A stretch of 34,813 nucleotides of DNA from an uncultured Clostridia bacterium. GTDB taxonomy: Bacteria > Bacillota > Clostridia > Lachnospirales > CAG-274. The position numbers and the translations under genes are program-made. Of the stretch, positions 7,156 to 15,899 are shown in pieces. The notes beneath the pieces were generated by a model that was not told the origin of the DNA, ran no database searches, and saw only the letters and a program-made list of their open reading frames with translations. Numbering within the stretch: the stretch's first letter is position 1; every line of letters starts with the position of its first letter. The DNA lies in assembly GCA_947632235.1 (NCBI GenBank), contig CANROO010000005.1:1-34813 (forward strand). The letters run 5' to 3'.

Positions 7156-7890
7156 ATGACAGACCGCTGTATAAATACGGAAAATGACGACCGTCTTGAA
7201 AGAATATTCCCCTTTCTTTCGGAAAAGGGACACATAATATCCATAGTGGGCGCAGGCGGAAAGACAACGCTTATGTATTTTCTGGCAGAGCAATATGCCG
7301 TGAGGGGACATGATACCCTTGTCACCACAACAACTCATATACTGCGTCCCTCGTGCTTTGAGGCGGAAAATGCGGAAGAAATGAAGGCTCTGTGGCAGAG
7401 CGGACATTATGCAGTTATGGGAAAAGCCTGCGGTGACAATAAGCTCACGGCAGCGGACGATGCAGATATATACACAGCTATGGCGGACAGCGTTATTGCA
7501 GAGGCGGACGGCGCAAAGGGTCTGCCCTTAAAGGCTCCCGAGAGCCACGAGCCCGTGATATATACCGAAAGCGATATAGTAATAGGCACGGCAGGGCTTG
7601 ACGCTTTGGGCAGGCCTCTTAAGGAAGCCTGCTTCAGGGCGGAAAGGGCTGCAAAGCTCCTGCGCTGTGACACAGACCATATAATAACAGCGGAGGACAT
7701 AGCCCTTATGCTCTCGTCATACGAGGGACAGAGAAAAAATACGGAGGGCATAAGATATTATGCGCTCCTGAATAAATGCGACAATGAAGATTTATTGAAG
7801 GATGCTCTTTACATAAGGGAGCTTCTGAATAAAAACGGTGTTTCGGATGTTATAATATCCGCTCTTAAGGAGGGAAAATTCTATGAGTGA
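7156..7890 (+). CDS. yqeC: Selenium cofactor biosynthesis protein YqeC
   Basis: YqeC is a P-loop protein known by co-occurrence with selenium-dependent molybdenum hydroxylases; its reaction is not established. The 244-residue product has [17 protein letters not shown] near residues 28-44 (a GxGGKTT nucleotide loop), then LVTTTTHI, and the family signature [13 protein letters not shown] with HEPVI at about 115-131. All are intact. A GGAGG site precedes the ATG by 8 bases. Its last 8 bases overlap the selD start, so translation of the two is coupled. Placement directly before selD fits the role of preparing or installing selenium on the molybdenum cofactor. Confidence 0.9.
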   Translation: MTDRCINTENDDRLERIFPFLSEKGHIISIVGAGGKTTLMYFLAEQYAVRGHDTLVTTTTHILRPSCFEAENAEEMKALWQSGHYAVMGKACGDNKLTAADDADIYTAMADSVIAEADGAKGLPLKAPESHEPVIYTESDIVIGTAGLDALGRPLKEACFRAERAAKLLRCDTDHIITAEDIALMLSSYEGQRKNTEGIRYYALLNKCDNEDLLKDALYIRELLNKNGVSDVIISALKEGKFYE

Positions 7891-8905
7891 CATTGTGTTC
7901 TGCAAGGGCGGAGGCTGTACGGCCAAGCTCGGCGCAGGTGTGCTTTCCAAGGTGCTTGAAAAGCTCCCCAAGGGCGAATATGACGAAAACCTTATTGTCG
8001 GCTATGACAGCCGTGACGATGCCTCCGTTTATAAGATCTCGGAGGATACGGCCATTGTGCAGACGCTCGACTTCTTTCCGCCAATGGTAGAGGATCCCTA
8101 CACCTTCGGTATGATAGCGGCAGCGAATGCCCTGAGCGATATTTACGCCATGGGAGCAGATGTGCTGACGGCGCTCAACATAGTCTGCTTTCCCGAAAGC
8201 ATGGACATGAACATACTGGGAAGGATAATGCAGGGCGGTGCCGAAAAGGTAACAGAAGCAGGCGGAATACTCGCAGGCGGTCACTCCATAAACGACAGCG
8301 ATGTGAAGTACGGACTTTCCGTAAACGGCATAGTTTCGCCCAAAAAGATACTTGCCAACAACACGGGCAGGGAGGGCGATGTGCTCATACTCACCAAAAA
8401 GCTGGGCGTGGGTATAATATGCACGGCATCAAGAGCAGGCGAGGCCTCTCAAAGCGCACTTGACGAGGCAATATCGTCCATGACAACGCTCAACAAATAC
8501 GCCTCGGAGATATGCAGGAGGTACAATGTAAACGCCTGCACGGACGTTACGGGCTTCGGGCTTATGGGGCACCTTCACGAAATGCTCTCGGGCAGGCTGT
8601 CAGCGCATATAATAAGCGGAAGCGTTCCCGTTATGCGTCCTGCGCTCGGCTATGCGGACGAATTTCTGCTGACTGCCGCGGCGCAGAGAAACAGGAACTT
8701 CACGGAGCAATATATTGAGTTTAACAATATACCCTTCGCCATGGAGGAGATACTTTTTGACCCCCAGACCTCGGGCGGTCTGCTCATATCCATAGGCGCA
8801 GACGAGAGCGAGAGGCTCGCCGAAGAGCTTCGCTCGGCAGGTATGCCTGCCTCAATAATAGGCGAAATAACAAGAAAAGACAAAAAAGAGATATATGTGA
8901 GCTGA
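7883..8905 (+). CDS. selD: Selenide, water dikinase (selenophosphate synthase)
   Basis: SelD makes selenophosphate from selenide and ATP, the donor for selenocysteine, selenouridine and the selenium-molybdenum cofactor. The 340-residue chain has the N-terminal catalytic loop [11 protein letters not shown]: Cys12 and Lys15 match Cys17 and Lys20 of the E. coli enzyme (the second Cys is Ala, as in many relatives). [33 protein letters not shown] and [13 protein letters not shown] are standard ATP/Mg motifs. The active-site residue is Cys, not selenocysteine, so the gene needs no recoding. It overlaps yqeC and is followed 13 bases later by yedF. No selA or selB is nearby: the 'orphan selD' arrangement. 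Confidence 0.96.
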   Translation: MSDIVFCKGGGCTAKLGAGVLSKVLEKLPKGEYDENLIVGYDSRDDASVYKISEDTAIVQTLDFFPPMVEDPYTFGMIAAANALSDIYAMGADVLTALNIVCFPESMDMNILGRIMQGGAEKVTEAGGILAGGHSINDSDVKYGLSVNGIVSPKKILANNTGREGDVLILTKKLGVGIICTASRAGEASQSALDEAISSMTTLNKYASEICRRYNVNACTDVTGFGLMGHLHEMLSGRLSAHIISGSVPVMRPALGYADEFLLTAAAQRNRNFTEQYIEFNNIPFAMEEILFDPQTSGGLLISIGADESERLAEELRSAGMPASIIGEITRKDKKEIYVS

Positions 8906-8918
8906 AAGGAGACAGATC

Positions 8919-9521
8919 ATGATAAAAATTGATGCAGTGGGCGATGTGTGCCCCATACCGGTGGTAAAGACAAAGAATGCCATAAAGGAGCTTAAGGGCC
9001 CGGGAACGGTGGAAACTCTCGTGGACAATGAGATAGCCGTGCAGAACCTCACCAAGATGGCAAACCAAAAAGGTTATAAGGTTGAAAGCAAAAAAATAAA
9101 AGATGATCTTTACAGCGTTGTAATGACGGTGGGTGAAGCGCAGACCGAAAATACGGAGCAGATACTCACCGCAGCGGACGGCACAAGAGGAAGTATAGCC
9201 GTCATATCCTCGGGCTTTATGGGTACGGGTGACGATACGCTCGGCGCAATGCTCATGAAGAGCTTCATATTTGCGCTCACACAGCAGGAAAGCCTCCCCA
9301 AGGCAGTGCTTTTCTACAACGGCGGAGCCAAGCTCACCTGCGAGGGCTCTTCTTCGCTTGAGGATATAAGCTATCTTGCGGAGCACGGCGTTGAGATACT
9401 CACCTGCGGTACCTGCCTTAAGCACTATGACCTGAGCGATAAACTCAGAATAGGCGGAGTTACAAATATGTATGAGATAGTTGAGAGAATGTCGCGCGCC
9501 TCTCACATAATAAAGCCATGA
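8919..9521 (+). CDS. yedF: Selenium metabolism protein YedF (TusA + DsrE-like)
   Basis: A 200-residue two-domain protein linked to selenium use. Residues 1-75 form a TusA/SirA domain with the CPIP motif (Cys11), the persulfide-carrying type of Cys. Residues about 95-200 form a DsrE-like domain with VISSGFMGTGDDTLG, FYNGGAKL and ILTCGTC (Cys163 and Cys166). By analogy with sulfur relay proteins it may pass selenium or sulfur between the desulfurase and SelD or the Mo cofactor, but this is not proven. AAAGGAG precedes the ATG, and its stop overlaps the next ATG (ATGA), so production is coupled to the desulfurase. Confidence 0.92.
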   Translation: MIKIDAVGDVCPIPVVKTKNAIKELKGPGTVETLVDNEIAVQNLTKMANQKGYKVESKKIKDDLYSVVMTVGEAQTENTEQILTAADGTRGSIAVISSGFMGTGDDTLGAMLMKSFIFALTQQESLPKAVLFYNGGAKLTCEGSSSLEDISYLAEHGVEILTCGTCLKHYDLSDKLRIGGVTNMYEIVERMSRASHIIKP

Positions 9522-10660
9522 TATACATGGACTGCGCCGCATCGGCGCTTCAGAGACCTTCCGCAGTGGGAGAGGCCGTGCTTTACGCCCTGAATAATCT
9601 CGGCAATCCTTCAAGAGGCGCTCACTCTCCCTCGCTCGGGGCTTCAAGGCTTGTATATGACACAAGGGAGAAGCTTTCAAGGCTTATGGGTTTTTCGTCC
9701 CCCGAAAGGCTGTCGTTCACTCACAACGCCACGGAGGCGCTCAATATTGCCGTAAACGGCATATTCCATAACGGAGGACACTGCATTTCAACGGTGTGCG
9801 AGCACAATTCCGTTCTGCGTCCTCTCTACCGCTGTGAAGAGCTTTACGGCATGGAGCTCACGCTCATAGGCGCTGACAGTGAGGGAAACATAAATTATAA
9901 TGACATAGAAAAAGCCATGAGAAGTGACACAAGAGCCATAGTAATAACTCACAGCTCAAATGTCACGGGAAATGTGACGGATATTTCAAGAGTATCCGAT
10001 ATTGCCCGCAGACATGGTTTGCTTCTTGTTGTGGACGGAGCGCAGACGGCAGGCTGTTTCCCCGTGGATATAGAGGGGGACGGCATAGATATTTTCTGCT
10101 TTTCGGGTCACAAGGGACTTATGGCGCCCCAAGGGACGGGCGGAATATATATAAGAGAGGGCATAGAGCTTCCTCCGCTCAAAACGGGCGGCAGCGGTAT
10201 ACAGAGCTTTGACAGAGAGCATCCCTCGTCCATGCCCGAGGCTCACGAGGCAGGCACTCTCAATTCGCACGGCATAGCCGGGCTTAATGCATCCCTCGGC
10301 TTTATATCGGGAGAAGGCATACAAAAAATATACGGCAGAGAAAAAGAGCTCTCGGAGCATTTTTATAATGAGGCAAAAAAAATAAACGGCGTTAAGCTCT
10401 ACGGTAGCTTCGGCAGTGAAAGAACGGCTGTTGTTTCGCTCAATATAGGGGAGCTGTCCTCGGCTGAGACTGCGGACATACTGTGGAATAAGTATTCAAT
10501 ATGCGTGAGATCGGGAGCGCACTGCGCGCCCCTCATGCACGAGGCACTCGGCACCAAAAAGCGCGGTGTTGTGCGCTTCAGCTTTTCTTATTACAATACG
10601 GAAAAGGAGATCGAGCTGGCGCTCGGGGCTCTGCGCGCCATAGCAGAGGAAGAAATATGA
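9518..10660 (+). CDS. Class V aminotransferase / cysteine desulfurase family protein
   Basis: A PLP enzyme of the NifS/SufS type, of the subfamily that travels with SelD and YqeB. Such enzymes can release S from cysteine or Se from selenocysteine as an enzyme-bound per-sulfide/selenide. The 380-residue protein has FTHNATEALNIAV, VDGAQTAGC (PLP Asp173), the Schiff-base lysine in FSGHKG (Lys199), and the acceptor Cys336 in VRSGAHCAPLMHEALG. All catalytic residues are present. Starts and stops overlap by ATGA on both sides (yedF upstream, DUF3343 downstream), so the three are translationally coupled. The likely role is to supply Se or S to SelD/YedF; no IscU or SufU scaffold is nearby, which argues against a general Fe-S role. 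Confidence 0.88.
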   Translation: MIYMDCAASALQRPSAVGEAVLYALNNLGNPSRGAHSPSLGASRLVYDTREKLSRLMGFSSPERLSFTHNATEALNIAVNGIFHNGGHCISTVCEHNSVLRPLYRCEELYGMELTLIGADSEGNINYNDIEKAMRSDTRAIVITHSSNVTGNVTDISRVSDIARRHGLLLVVDGAQTAGCFPVDIEGDGIDIFCFSGHKGLMAPQGTGGIYIREGIELPPLKTGGSGIQSFDREHPSSMPEAHEAGTLNSHGIAGLNASLGFISGEGIQKIYGREKELSEHFYNEAKKINGVKLYGSFGSERTAVVSLNIGELSSAETADILWNKYSICVRSGAHCAPLMHEALGTKKRGVVRFSFSYYNTEKEIELALGALRAIAEEEI

Positions 10661-10899
10661 GGACAAAAAAGAAATTTACTGTAATAGCCTTTGATACCAC
10701 AACGCAGGCAATGGCTATGGAAAAAATGTGCAATGAAAAAAACATAAAGGGCAGGCTCATACCCCTCCCTCCACAGATAGACGCAGGCTGCGGACTTGCC
10801 TGGCGCATGGAGACAGAGGAATTTGCGGTTTTCAAGGACATTATTTTAAGCCTTCCGCAGGGAATTGAAGGTATTGCCGAGCTGGAGCTGTATTCATAG
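10657..10899 (+). CDS. DUF3343 putative Se/S carrier protein
   Basis: An 80-residue protein of the DUF3343 family (Pfam names it a putative Se/S carrier-like protein). It has a short alpha-beta start, a middle PPQIDAGCGLAW with Cys45, and no other strictly notable residue. The ATG overlaps the desulfurase stop by four bases, and the next gene follows after 11 bases. Position directly after a desulfurase fits a carrier that accepts Se or S on Cys45, but this is inference. The N-terminal MRTKKKF is what the overlapping start gives; a longer upstream frame is only desulfurase shadow. Confidence 0.85.
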   Translation: MRTKKKFTVIAFDTTTQAMAMEKMCNEKNIKGRLIPLPPQIDAGCGLAWRMETEEFAVFKDIILSLPQGIEGIAELELYS

Positions 10900-10910
10900 G
10901 AGATGCTTGT

Positions 10911-11720
10911 ATGAAAAATGATATAATAATTGTAAAGGGCGGAGGAGACATCGCCACGGGCACAATACACCGCCTGTTTTCGGCAAGCTTCCGCGTTATT
11001 GTGCTTGAAAGCGAAAGACCCTCAGCCATAAGACGGCAGGTGTCCTTCTGCGAGGCTGTATATGACGGCAGAAAGACCGTAGAGGGCGTTACGGCAATAA
11101 GGGCGGAGAGCGCCGAGGAGGCTATTGAAATAATGTCGGAGGGTCTTGTGCCCGTAATACCCGACAGCAGGGGCGAAAGCATAAAAAAAATAAAGCCCCG
11201 TGTGCTTGTGGATGCCGTGATAGCCAAGAAAAATATAGGTACATCCATAGATACGGCGCCCCTTGTCATAGCTCTGGGCCCCGGCTTTACGGCAGGAAGG
11301 GATGCGCACTTTGTAATAGAAACAATGAGGGGGCATAATTTGGGCAGGATAATAGAAAAAGGCAGTGCCCTGCCCAATACGGGCATACCCGGGAATATAT
11401 CGGGACACACCGCCGACAGGGTGATATATTCCGAAAACGAGGGTATATTCACATCCTATAAGGACATAGGTGACAGCGTCAGAAGGGGCGATGTCATAGC
11501 GCATGTGGCTTCTTCGCCCGTTTATGCCTCCATAGACGGCATAATAAGGGGAATGATAAGGGACGGCTATGCCGTAAGCAGGGGCTTCAAGATAGCCGAT
11601 ATAGATCCGCGCCCCGGGGAATATGAAAACTGCTTCACCATATCCGACAAGGCAAGGTGCATAGCAGGGAGCGTTCTGGAGCTTGTGTGCAGGGAGATAT
11701 ATAATGACGGAAATGTATGA
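10911..11720 (+). CDS. yqeB: Selenium-dependent molybdenum cofactor biosynthesis protein YqeB
   Basis: YqeB is one of the two most specific markers for selenium-containing molybdenum hydroxylases; its exact step is unknown. The 269-residue protein starts with a Rossmann-like IIVKGGGDIATGTIHRL, then DAVIAKKNIGTS near 100, ALGPGFTAGRDAHFVIETMRG near 122-142, LPNTGIPGNISGHTADRV, and a C-terminal biotinyl-lipoyl-like stretch (GDSVRRGDVIAHV, IDGIIRGMIRDG). These match the family throughout. It overlaps xdhC by 17 bases. Together with XdhC and MocA it would act on the molybdenum cofactor before or during insertion into the hydroxylase encoded 3.4 kb downstream. Confidence 0.93.
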   Translation: MKNDIIIVKGGGDIATGTIHRLFSASFRVIVLESERPSAIRRQVSFCEAVYDGRKTVEGVTAIRAESAEEAIEIMSEGLVPVIPDSRGESIKKIKPRVLVDAVIAKKNIGTSIDTAPLVIALGPGFTAGRDAHFVIETMRGHNLGRIIEKGSALPNTGIPGNISGHTADRVIYSENEGIFTSYKDIGDSVRRGDVIAHVASSPVYASIDGIIRGMIRDGYAVSRGFKIADIDPRPGEYENCFTISDKARCIAGSVLELVCREIYNDGNV

Positions 11721-12666
11721 AAAAATAAAAGAAAATATACAAAGGGGCAGACCCTCCTCAATAGTCTGCGCCGTTTCCTCCAAGGGCTCCTCGCCCGTGA
11801 AGAGCGGAGCCTATATGCTGGCGGATAAAAACGGCAGTATGTACGGCACGGTGGGCGGAGGCGCTGTAGAGAACACAGCCATAAAAACGGCATCGGAGCT
11901 TATATCGCACTTCGGCGGTGAAAAAAATGTCACCGCCATGCTTAAAAAGTACGACCTCGGAGGCGACCTTTCAATGGTGTGCGGAGGAGAGGCGGAGCTT
12001 CTTTACTGCATTATTCCGCCGTATGAAAAATATAAGGATGTTTTTGACGATGCCTTGTCGAAAGAAAAAAGCTATGAAAAATATTCTCTTATGCTTCCGC
12101 TCGATAAGGGCGGCATAAGCATTCGCACCGATATTGCTTCCGCTCAGAAAAACGGCATTGCGGAAATTGACGGCAGTAAATATTATTACGGCACCTTCTG
12201 CAATGAGGGCAGAGTGTTCATATTCGGCTCGGGGCATGTGGCATCGGAGTGCGCCTTTATACTTAAGCGCCTCGGCTTCAGATATATCGTCATTGACGAC
12301 AGAAGAGAGCTGATAACGGGCGATGCCTTTCAGACAGCAGACGAGGTGATAGAAGCAGACTACAGCCGTCTTGACAACATACCGCATATAAGCGAAAAGG
12401 ACTATATACTCATAATGACAAGGGGACATAAATACGACATGGAGGCGGAAATATTCGCACTTGGTACCCCTGCGCGGTATATAGGTATGCTGGGGAGCAG
12501 AAAAAAGGCGGAGTTTTCAAGGGAATATCTCAGAAAATCGGGCTATGCCGAAGACAGCATAAATAGAATAATATGCCCTGCAGGCATAGACATAGCGAGC
12601 AGAACGCCTGCAGAAATAGCCGTGAGCATAACGGCACAGCTTATAGAAAAGAGATACGGCAGTTGA
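11704..12666 (+). CDS. xdhC: XdhC/CoxI family molybdenum hydroxylase maturation protein
   Basis: XdhC-type proteins bind molybdopterin cofactor, promote its sulfuration (here possibly selenation) and deliver it to xanthine-dehydrogenase-like enzymes. The 320-residue protein has the N-terminal XdhC_CoxI domain (SSIVCAVSSKGSSPVKSGA, GTVGGGAVE) and a C-terminal Rossmann domain beginning VFIFGSGHVASECAF, with YILIMTRGHKYDME and MLGSRKKAEF near the end. I start at the ATG at 11704, 7 bases after GGGAG; it overlaps yqeB by 17 bases. It is the last gene of the first operon; a hairpin repeat follows. Confidence 0.92.
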   Translation: MTEMYEKIKENIQRGRPSSIVCAVSSKGSSPVKSGAYMLADKNGSMYGTVGGGAVENTAIKTASELISHFGGEKNVTAMLKKYDLGGDLSMVCGGEAELLYCIIPPYEKYKDVFDDALSKEKSYEKYSLMLPLDKGGISIRTDIASAQKNGIAEIDGSKYYYGTFCNEGRVFIFGSGHVASECAFILKRLGFRYIVIDDRRELITGDAFQTADEVIEADYSRLDNIPHISEKDYILIMTRGHKYDMEAEIFALGTPARYIGMLGSRKKAEFSREYLRKSGYAEDSINRIICPAGIDIASRTPAEIAVSITAQLIEKRYGS

Positions 12667-12675
12667 AGTTAAGAG

Positions 12676-12826
12676 CAGACTGCAGAAAAAATCAAGATAT
12701 AAATAATGTTATAAACGGGCGTGCAATGCACGCCTCTACAAGTGATCAGTTAATATAGTGGTCTGTAGGGGCGAGCCATTGATCGCCCGCAAATTTTTAT
12801 ACAATAAGATGTTCATCTGCACGCAG
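12676..12826. repeat. Dispersed hairpin repeat, copy 1
   Basis: A 151-bp element between xdhC and the permease. Its ends are inverted: TGCAGA (12681-12686) faces TCTGCA (12816-12821). Inside are two hairpins, GGGCGTGC/GCACGCC and GGGCGA/TCGCCC. The same order of parts recurs at 19240-19491, and half of it at 24894-24964. No coding capacity is seen. It lies in an intergenic gap, so it may form RNA structure at the end of the upstream transcript. Confidence 0.75.
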
Positions 12827-12872
12827 TTAAAATAAAATTTAAAAAAATATTACATTTTTCTTAATTTTTCGG

Positions 12873-12901
12873 TTTACAAAAAGTGACAAAAATAGTATAA
12901 T
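12873..12901 (+). promoter_or_regulatory. Promoter of the NCS2 permease gene
   Basis: TTTACA (12873-12878), 17-base spacer, perfect TATAAT (12896-12901), 40 bases before the start codon. No riboswitch-like fold is visible in the short leader. Confidence 0.7.
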
Positions 12902-12941
12902 ATCATATGTATTATTAAAATATAAGAAAAGGAGAAGAAAA

Positions 12942-14375
12942 ATGTCAAAGGAATACACAAGTGTTTACCAAGTTGAAGGCAAGGTACCCTTAAAGGAAGC
13001 CATACCTCTCGGATTACAGCATGTAATGGCGATGTTTGTGGGCAACCTTACACCGCTTCTCATCATCACGGGCGCCTGCGGTCTGGGCTCGGGCTCGGAG
13101 CTTCAGATAGCGCTCTTGCAGAACGCCATGCTCGTTGCAGGTATAGTTACGCTGGTACAGCTTTTCACCATTGGTCCCGTTGGCGCAAGGCTCCCCATAA
13201 TAATGGGTACAAGCTCGGGCTTCATAGGCGTAAGTTCCAGCATATCAAGCGTTATGGGCGGAGGAGTTGCGGCATACGGCGCTCTTATGGCTGCCTCGTT
13301 CATAGGCGGTATATTTGAGACCATACTCGGAGGCTTCTTAAAGCCTCTCAGAAGGTTCTTCCCTGCAGTCGTAACGGGTACCGTAGTTCTTTCGATAGGT
13401 CTTTCGCTCATAGCAGTGGGCGTTGCCTCATTTGCAGGCGGTAACGGCGCAGTAGATTACGGCTCGCTTGAAAACCTCTTTGTAGGTATGGTAGTGCTTA
13501 TAGTCATAATAGCTCTTAAGCATGGCACAAAGGGCATGCTGAGCGCATCCTCCATACTTTTCGGTATAATAGCAGGCTACATATTGGTTATAATCATGTC
13601 GCAGATACTTCCCACCACGATGATAGATCCCGAAACGGGCAACGAGGTGACAAAGGCATGGGCATTGAATTGGGCAAAGGTAAGAGACGCAGCATGGTTC
13701 TCGGTTCCCAGACCCATGTATTTTTTAAAGGACTCCGCAGGCGAGGTGCTGGGCTTTGTATTTTCCGCAAAGGCAATACTTCCCATGCTCATAATGTTCA
13801 TTGTTACGGCTGTTGAGACAGTCGGCGACATATCGGGCATAACGGAGGGCGGTCTCGGCAGAGAGGCAACGGACAAAGAGCTCTCGGGCGGTGTTATGTG
13901 TGACGGCTTAGGCTCGTCATTCGCGGCTATATTCGGCGTGCTTCCCAACACATCCTTCAGCCAGAATGTGGGTCTTGTGGGAATAACAAAGGTAGTAAAC
14001 CTCTTCACGCTTTCAATGGGTGCAATATTCCTCATTCTCTGCGGTCTGTTCCCCAAGCTTGCGGCAATAGTTTCCATAATGCCCCAGCCCGTACTCGGCG
14101 GTGCGGCCGTGATCATGTTTTCATCAATAGTTGTAAGCGGTATTCAGCTTGTTACAAAGAATCCCGTTACGGCAAGAAGCATAACCATAATTTCGGTGGC
14201 TCTCGGTCTTGGCTACGGACTCGGAGCAAACTCTGCGGCTCTTGCTAAGCTTCCCGAGGCTATATCGCTCATATTCGGCGGCTCGGGCATAGTTCCCGCA
14301 GCAGTTGTAGCAATAGTGCTCAATATAATACTTCCGCAGGATAAGCCTGAGGAAAAGGAAGAAGCAAAGGCATAA
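12942..14375 (+). CDS. NCS2 family xanthine/uric acid-type permease
   Basis: A nucleobase:cation symporter in the cytoplasmic membrane, importing purines such as xanthine or uric acid (some relatives take uracil). The 477-residue length and about 14 hydrophobic segments fit. The diagnostic substrate region has VETVGDISGITE near 295 and the motif PNTSFSQNVGLVGITKV near 350; relatives with N-T-x-x-Q-N at this site transport xanthine or urate. A strong GGAGAAG site precedes the ATG. It has its own promoter and terminator. Its place between the cofactor operon and the hydroxylase operon suggests that it brings in the hydroxylase's substrate, which makes purines the first guess. Confidence 0.9.
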   Translation: MSKEYTSVYQVEGKVPLKEAIPLGLQHVMAMFVGNLTPLLIITGACGLGSGSELQIALLQNAMLVAGIVTLVQLFTIGPVGARLPIIMGTSSGFIGVSSSISSVMGGGVAAYGALMAASFIGGIFETILGGFLKPLRRFFPAVVTGTVVLSIGLSLIAVGVASFAGGNGAVDYGSLENLFVGMVVLIVIIALKHGTKGMLSASSILFGIIAGYILVIIMSQILPTTMIDPETGNEVTKAWALNWAKVRDAAWFSVPRPMYFLKDSAGEVLGFVFSAKAILPMLIMFIVTAVETVGDISGITEGGLGREATDKELSGGVMCDGLGSSFAAIFGVLPNTSFSQNVGLVGITKVVNLFTLSMGAIFLILCGLFPKLAAIVSIMPQPVLGGAAVIMFSSIVVSGIQLVTKNPVTARSITIISVALGLGYGLGANSAALAKLPEAISLIFGGSGIVPAAVVAIVLNIILPQDKPEEKEEAKA

Positions 14376-14390
14376 AACAAATATAATAAG

Positions 14391-14420
14391 GGCGCTGTCA
14401 TTTTGACGGCGTCTTTTTTT
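14391..14420 (+). terminator. Terminator after the permease gene
   Basis: Ten-pair stem (14391-14400 with 14404-14413, two G-U pairs), TTT loop, then seven T. Confidence 0.85.
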
Positions 14421-14706
14421 GTGCATTTTTTACAATACTTTTTGTGCATTAAATCTAAACCTGCTTTATAAATTAAAATTTTTGCATCCCCGTATTTTTA
14501 ACGCCCGTCAAACGGTTTATACAAGTTTTATGCCGATTTTGACATATCACAAAAAAATCAGACCCGGTATCCGATTTTTCGCTCAAGGCTTCAAATGTAA
14601 ATTAAATAAAAATTTTTTTAAAAAATTTATATCTCAAAAACGGCATATTTAGTGTTGTTTATTTTGGATTGGCACTATATATAGTACTTTTTGTTATATT
14701 TTAATA
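14421..14706. other. AT-rich gap between permease and small gene
   Basis: About 290 bases of strongly A/T-rich DNA with runs of T and A. I find no credible gene, no recognised riboswitch (no molybdenum-cofactor aptamer features) and no repeat copy. It may hold upstream regulatory elements for the hydroxylase genes. Confidence 0.5.
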
Positions 14707-14735
14707 TTGCCATTTTGTTTTTATTTTGTTATAAT
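14707..14735 (+). promoter_or_regulatory. Promoter of the DUF6514-like gene
   Basis: TTGCCA (14707-14712), 17-base spacer, TATAAT (14730-14735), followed by AAAGGAGG before the start codon. Confidence 0.7.
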
Positions 14736-14762
14736 ACATTATAAAAAAGGAGGCAAAAAATA

Positions 14763-15002
14763 ATGACGGTAAAAAGAGCGTCCGTACTGAAGGCGGACAG
14801 GTTTACACTTTATATAATGATGATAAAAGAGGAGAAGGCTTATTTCCTTGCAGGTGTGCTGGAGGATAACGGAAGCGTGGAGGAGTTTTGCAGAAGCAGG
14901 GTGATAGGCGACAGCGAAAGAGCGCAGAGAATGTACGACATCGTGTGCAGAAACAGAGTATTTCCGGCGCATTTTGACAGCATTATGGAGGATAATGTAT
15001 AA
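14763..15002 (+). CDS. Small conserved protein, DUF6514-like
   Basis: A 79-residue acidic/basic mixed protein with no signal peptide or membrane span. Its middle YFLAGVLEDNGSVEEF and end RNRVFPAHFDSIMEDN resemble a Clostridia-wide family of about 80 residues that I believe is DUF6514; function unknown. It has its own promoter and an excellent AAGGAGG site. The 83-base gap to the hydroxylase FAD subunit contains another weak promoter, so it may or may not be co-transcribed. Position inside the SDMH island suggests, but does not prove, a link to that system. Confidence 0.7.
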   Translation: MTVKRASVLKADRFTLYIMMIKEEKAYFLAGVLEDNGSVEEFCRSRVIGDSERAQRMYDIVCRNRVFPAHFDSIMEDNV

Positions 15003-15018
15003 GCTTTTGCAATTTCTG

Positions 15019-15047
15019 TTGTATTATTTTTGATTTTATTGTAAAAT
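15019..15047 (+). promoter_or_regulatory. Candidate promoter of the hydroxylase operon
   Basis: TTGTAT (15019-15024), 17-base spacer, TAAAAT (15042-15047), 39 bases before the FAD-subunit start. Weaker -35 than its neighbours; read-through from 14707 is the alternative. Confidence 0.5.
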
Positions 15048-15085
15048 TAAAGTGTAATAACAGAAATTGAAAGGCAGGAAAAGTT

Positions 15086-15895
15086 ATGCTGAGATGCAAT
15101 GAATATATATTTGCCGAAAGCCTTGACGAGGCTTACAGGCTCAATCAGAAAAAAAGCGCCGTGATAGTGGGCGGAAACGGCTGGCTCAAGCTCGGAAGCA
15201 GACAGTGGGGAAGCGTCATAGACATATCAAGGCTCGGGCTTGACAAAATAACGGAGACCGATGACGCCTTTACAATAGGCGCAATGGTCACTCTCAGGGA
15301 CATAGAAAAGCACGGGGGACTGAACGCATACACAGACGGCGCGGTAAGGGAGGCCGTAAGGCACATAGTAGGCACGCAGTTCAGAAACACCGTGACCGTG
15401 GGCGGAAGCATATTCGGACGCTTCGGCTTTTCGGACATGCTCACCGTGTTTATGGTCATGGACAGCTTTATTGAGCTTTATAACGGCGGTGTGATACCGC
15501 TTCATGAATTTTCTGAAATGCCGTATGACAACGACATACTTGTAAATATGATCGTCAAAAAAACTCCGCTTAAAATGGCTTATTCCGCCTTCAGGAATCA
15601 GCAGACGGATTTCCCCGTGCTCACATTTGCCCATGCCTTCAGAGAGGACGGCGCGTTCTCGGCTGTGGGCGCAAGACCCTCAAGGGCAGAGCTCAGACGG
15701 GACGAGGAGGATATATTGAAGGATATATTCTCATTATCCCCCGAGGATGCCGAGGAAGCAATAAACGCCTACGCTCTGTGGCTCAGCTCTCAATATACAT
15801 ATGAGAGCAACCTGAGGGCAGGCGCGGACTACAGAAGACACATTGCCGAGGTGCTCGCAAGGCGCACGGTGAAGGCGATCGTGGATAGGGGGTGA
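15086..15895 (+). CDS. Molybdenum hydroxylase FAD-binding subunit
   Basis: The medium (FAD) subunit of a xanthine-dehydrogenase-family enzyme, passing electrons from the 2Fe-2S centres to an acceptor. At 269 residues it is the short form, like E. coli YgfM. VIVGGNGWLKLG near residues 27-38 and TVGGSIFGRFGFSDM near 103-117 are the two FAD pyrophosphate-binding loops; FTIGAMVTLRDIE is also typical. The C-terminal CO-dehydrogenase flavoprotein domain is reduced. An AGGCAGGAAA site precedes the ATG. It is followed after 4 bases by the 2Fe-2S subunit. Confidence 0.88.
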   Translation: MLRCNEYIFAESLDEAYRLNQKKSAVIVGGNGWLKLGSRQWGSVIDISRLGLDKITETDDAFTIGAMVTLRDIEKHGGLNAYTDGAVREAVRHIVGTQFRNTVTVGGSIFGRFGFSDMLTVFMVMDSFIELYNGGVIPLHEFSEMPYDNDILVNMIVKKTPLKMAYSAFRNQQTDFPVLTFAHAFREDGAFSAVGARPSRAELRRDEEDILKDIFSLSPEDAEEAINAYALWLSSQYTYESNLRAGADYRRHIAEVLARRTVKAIVDRG

Positions 15896-15899
15896 GCTC

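Noticed and set aside
14421..15085. Molybdenum-cofactor riboswitch before the hydroxylase genes
   Set aside because: The gap is A/T-rich and I could not find the conserved aptamer helices; a covariance search would settle it.
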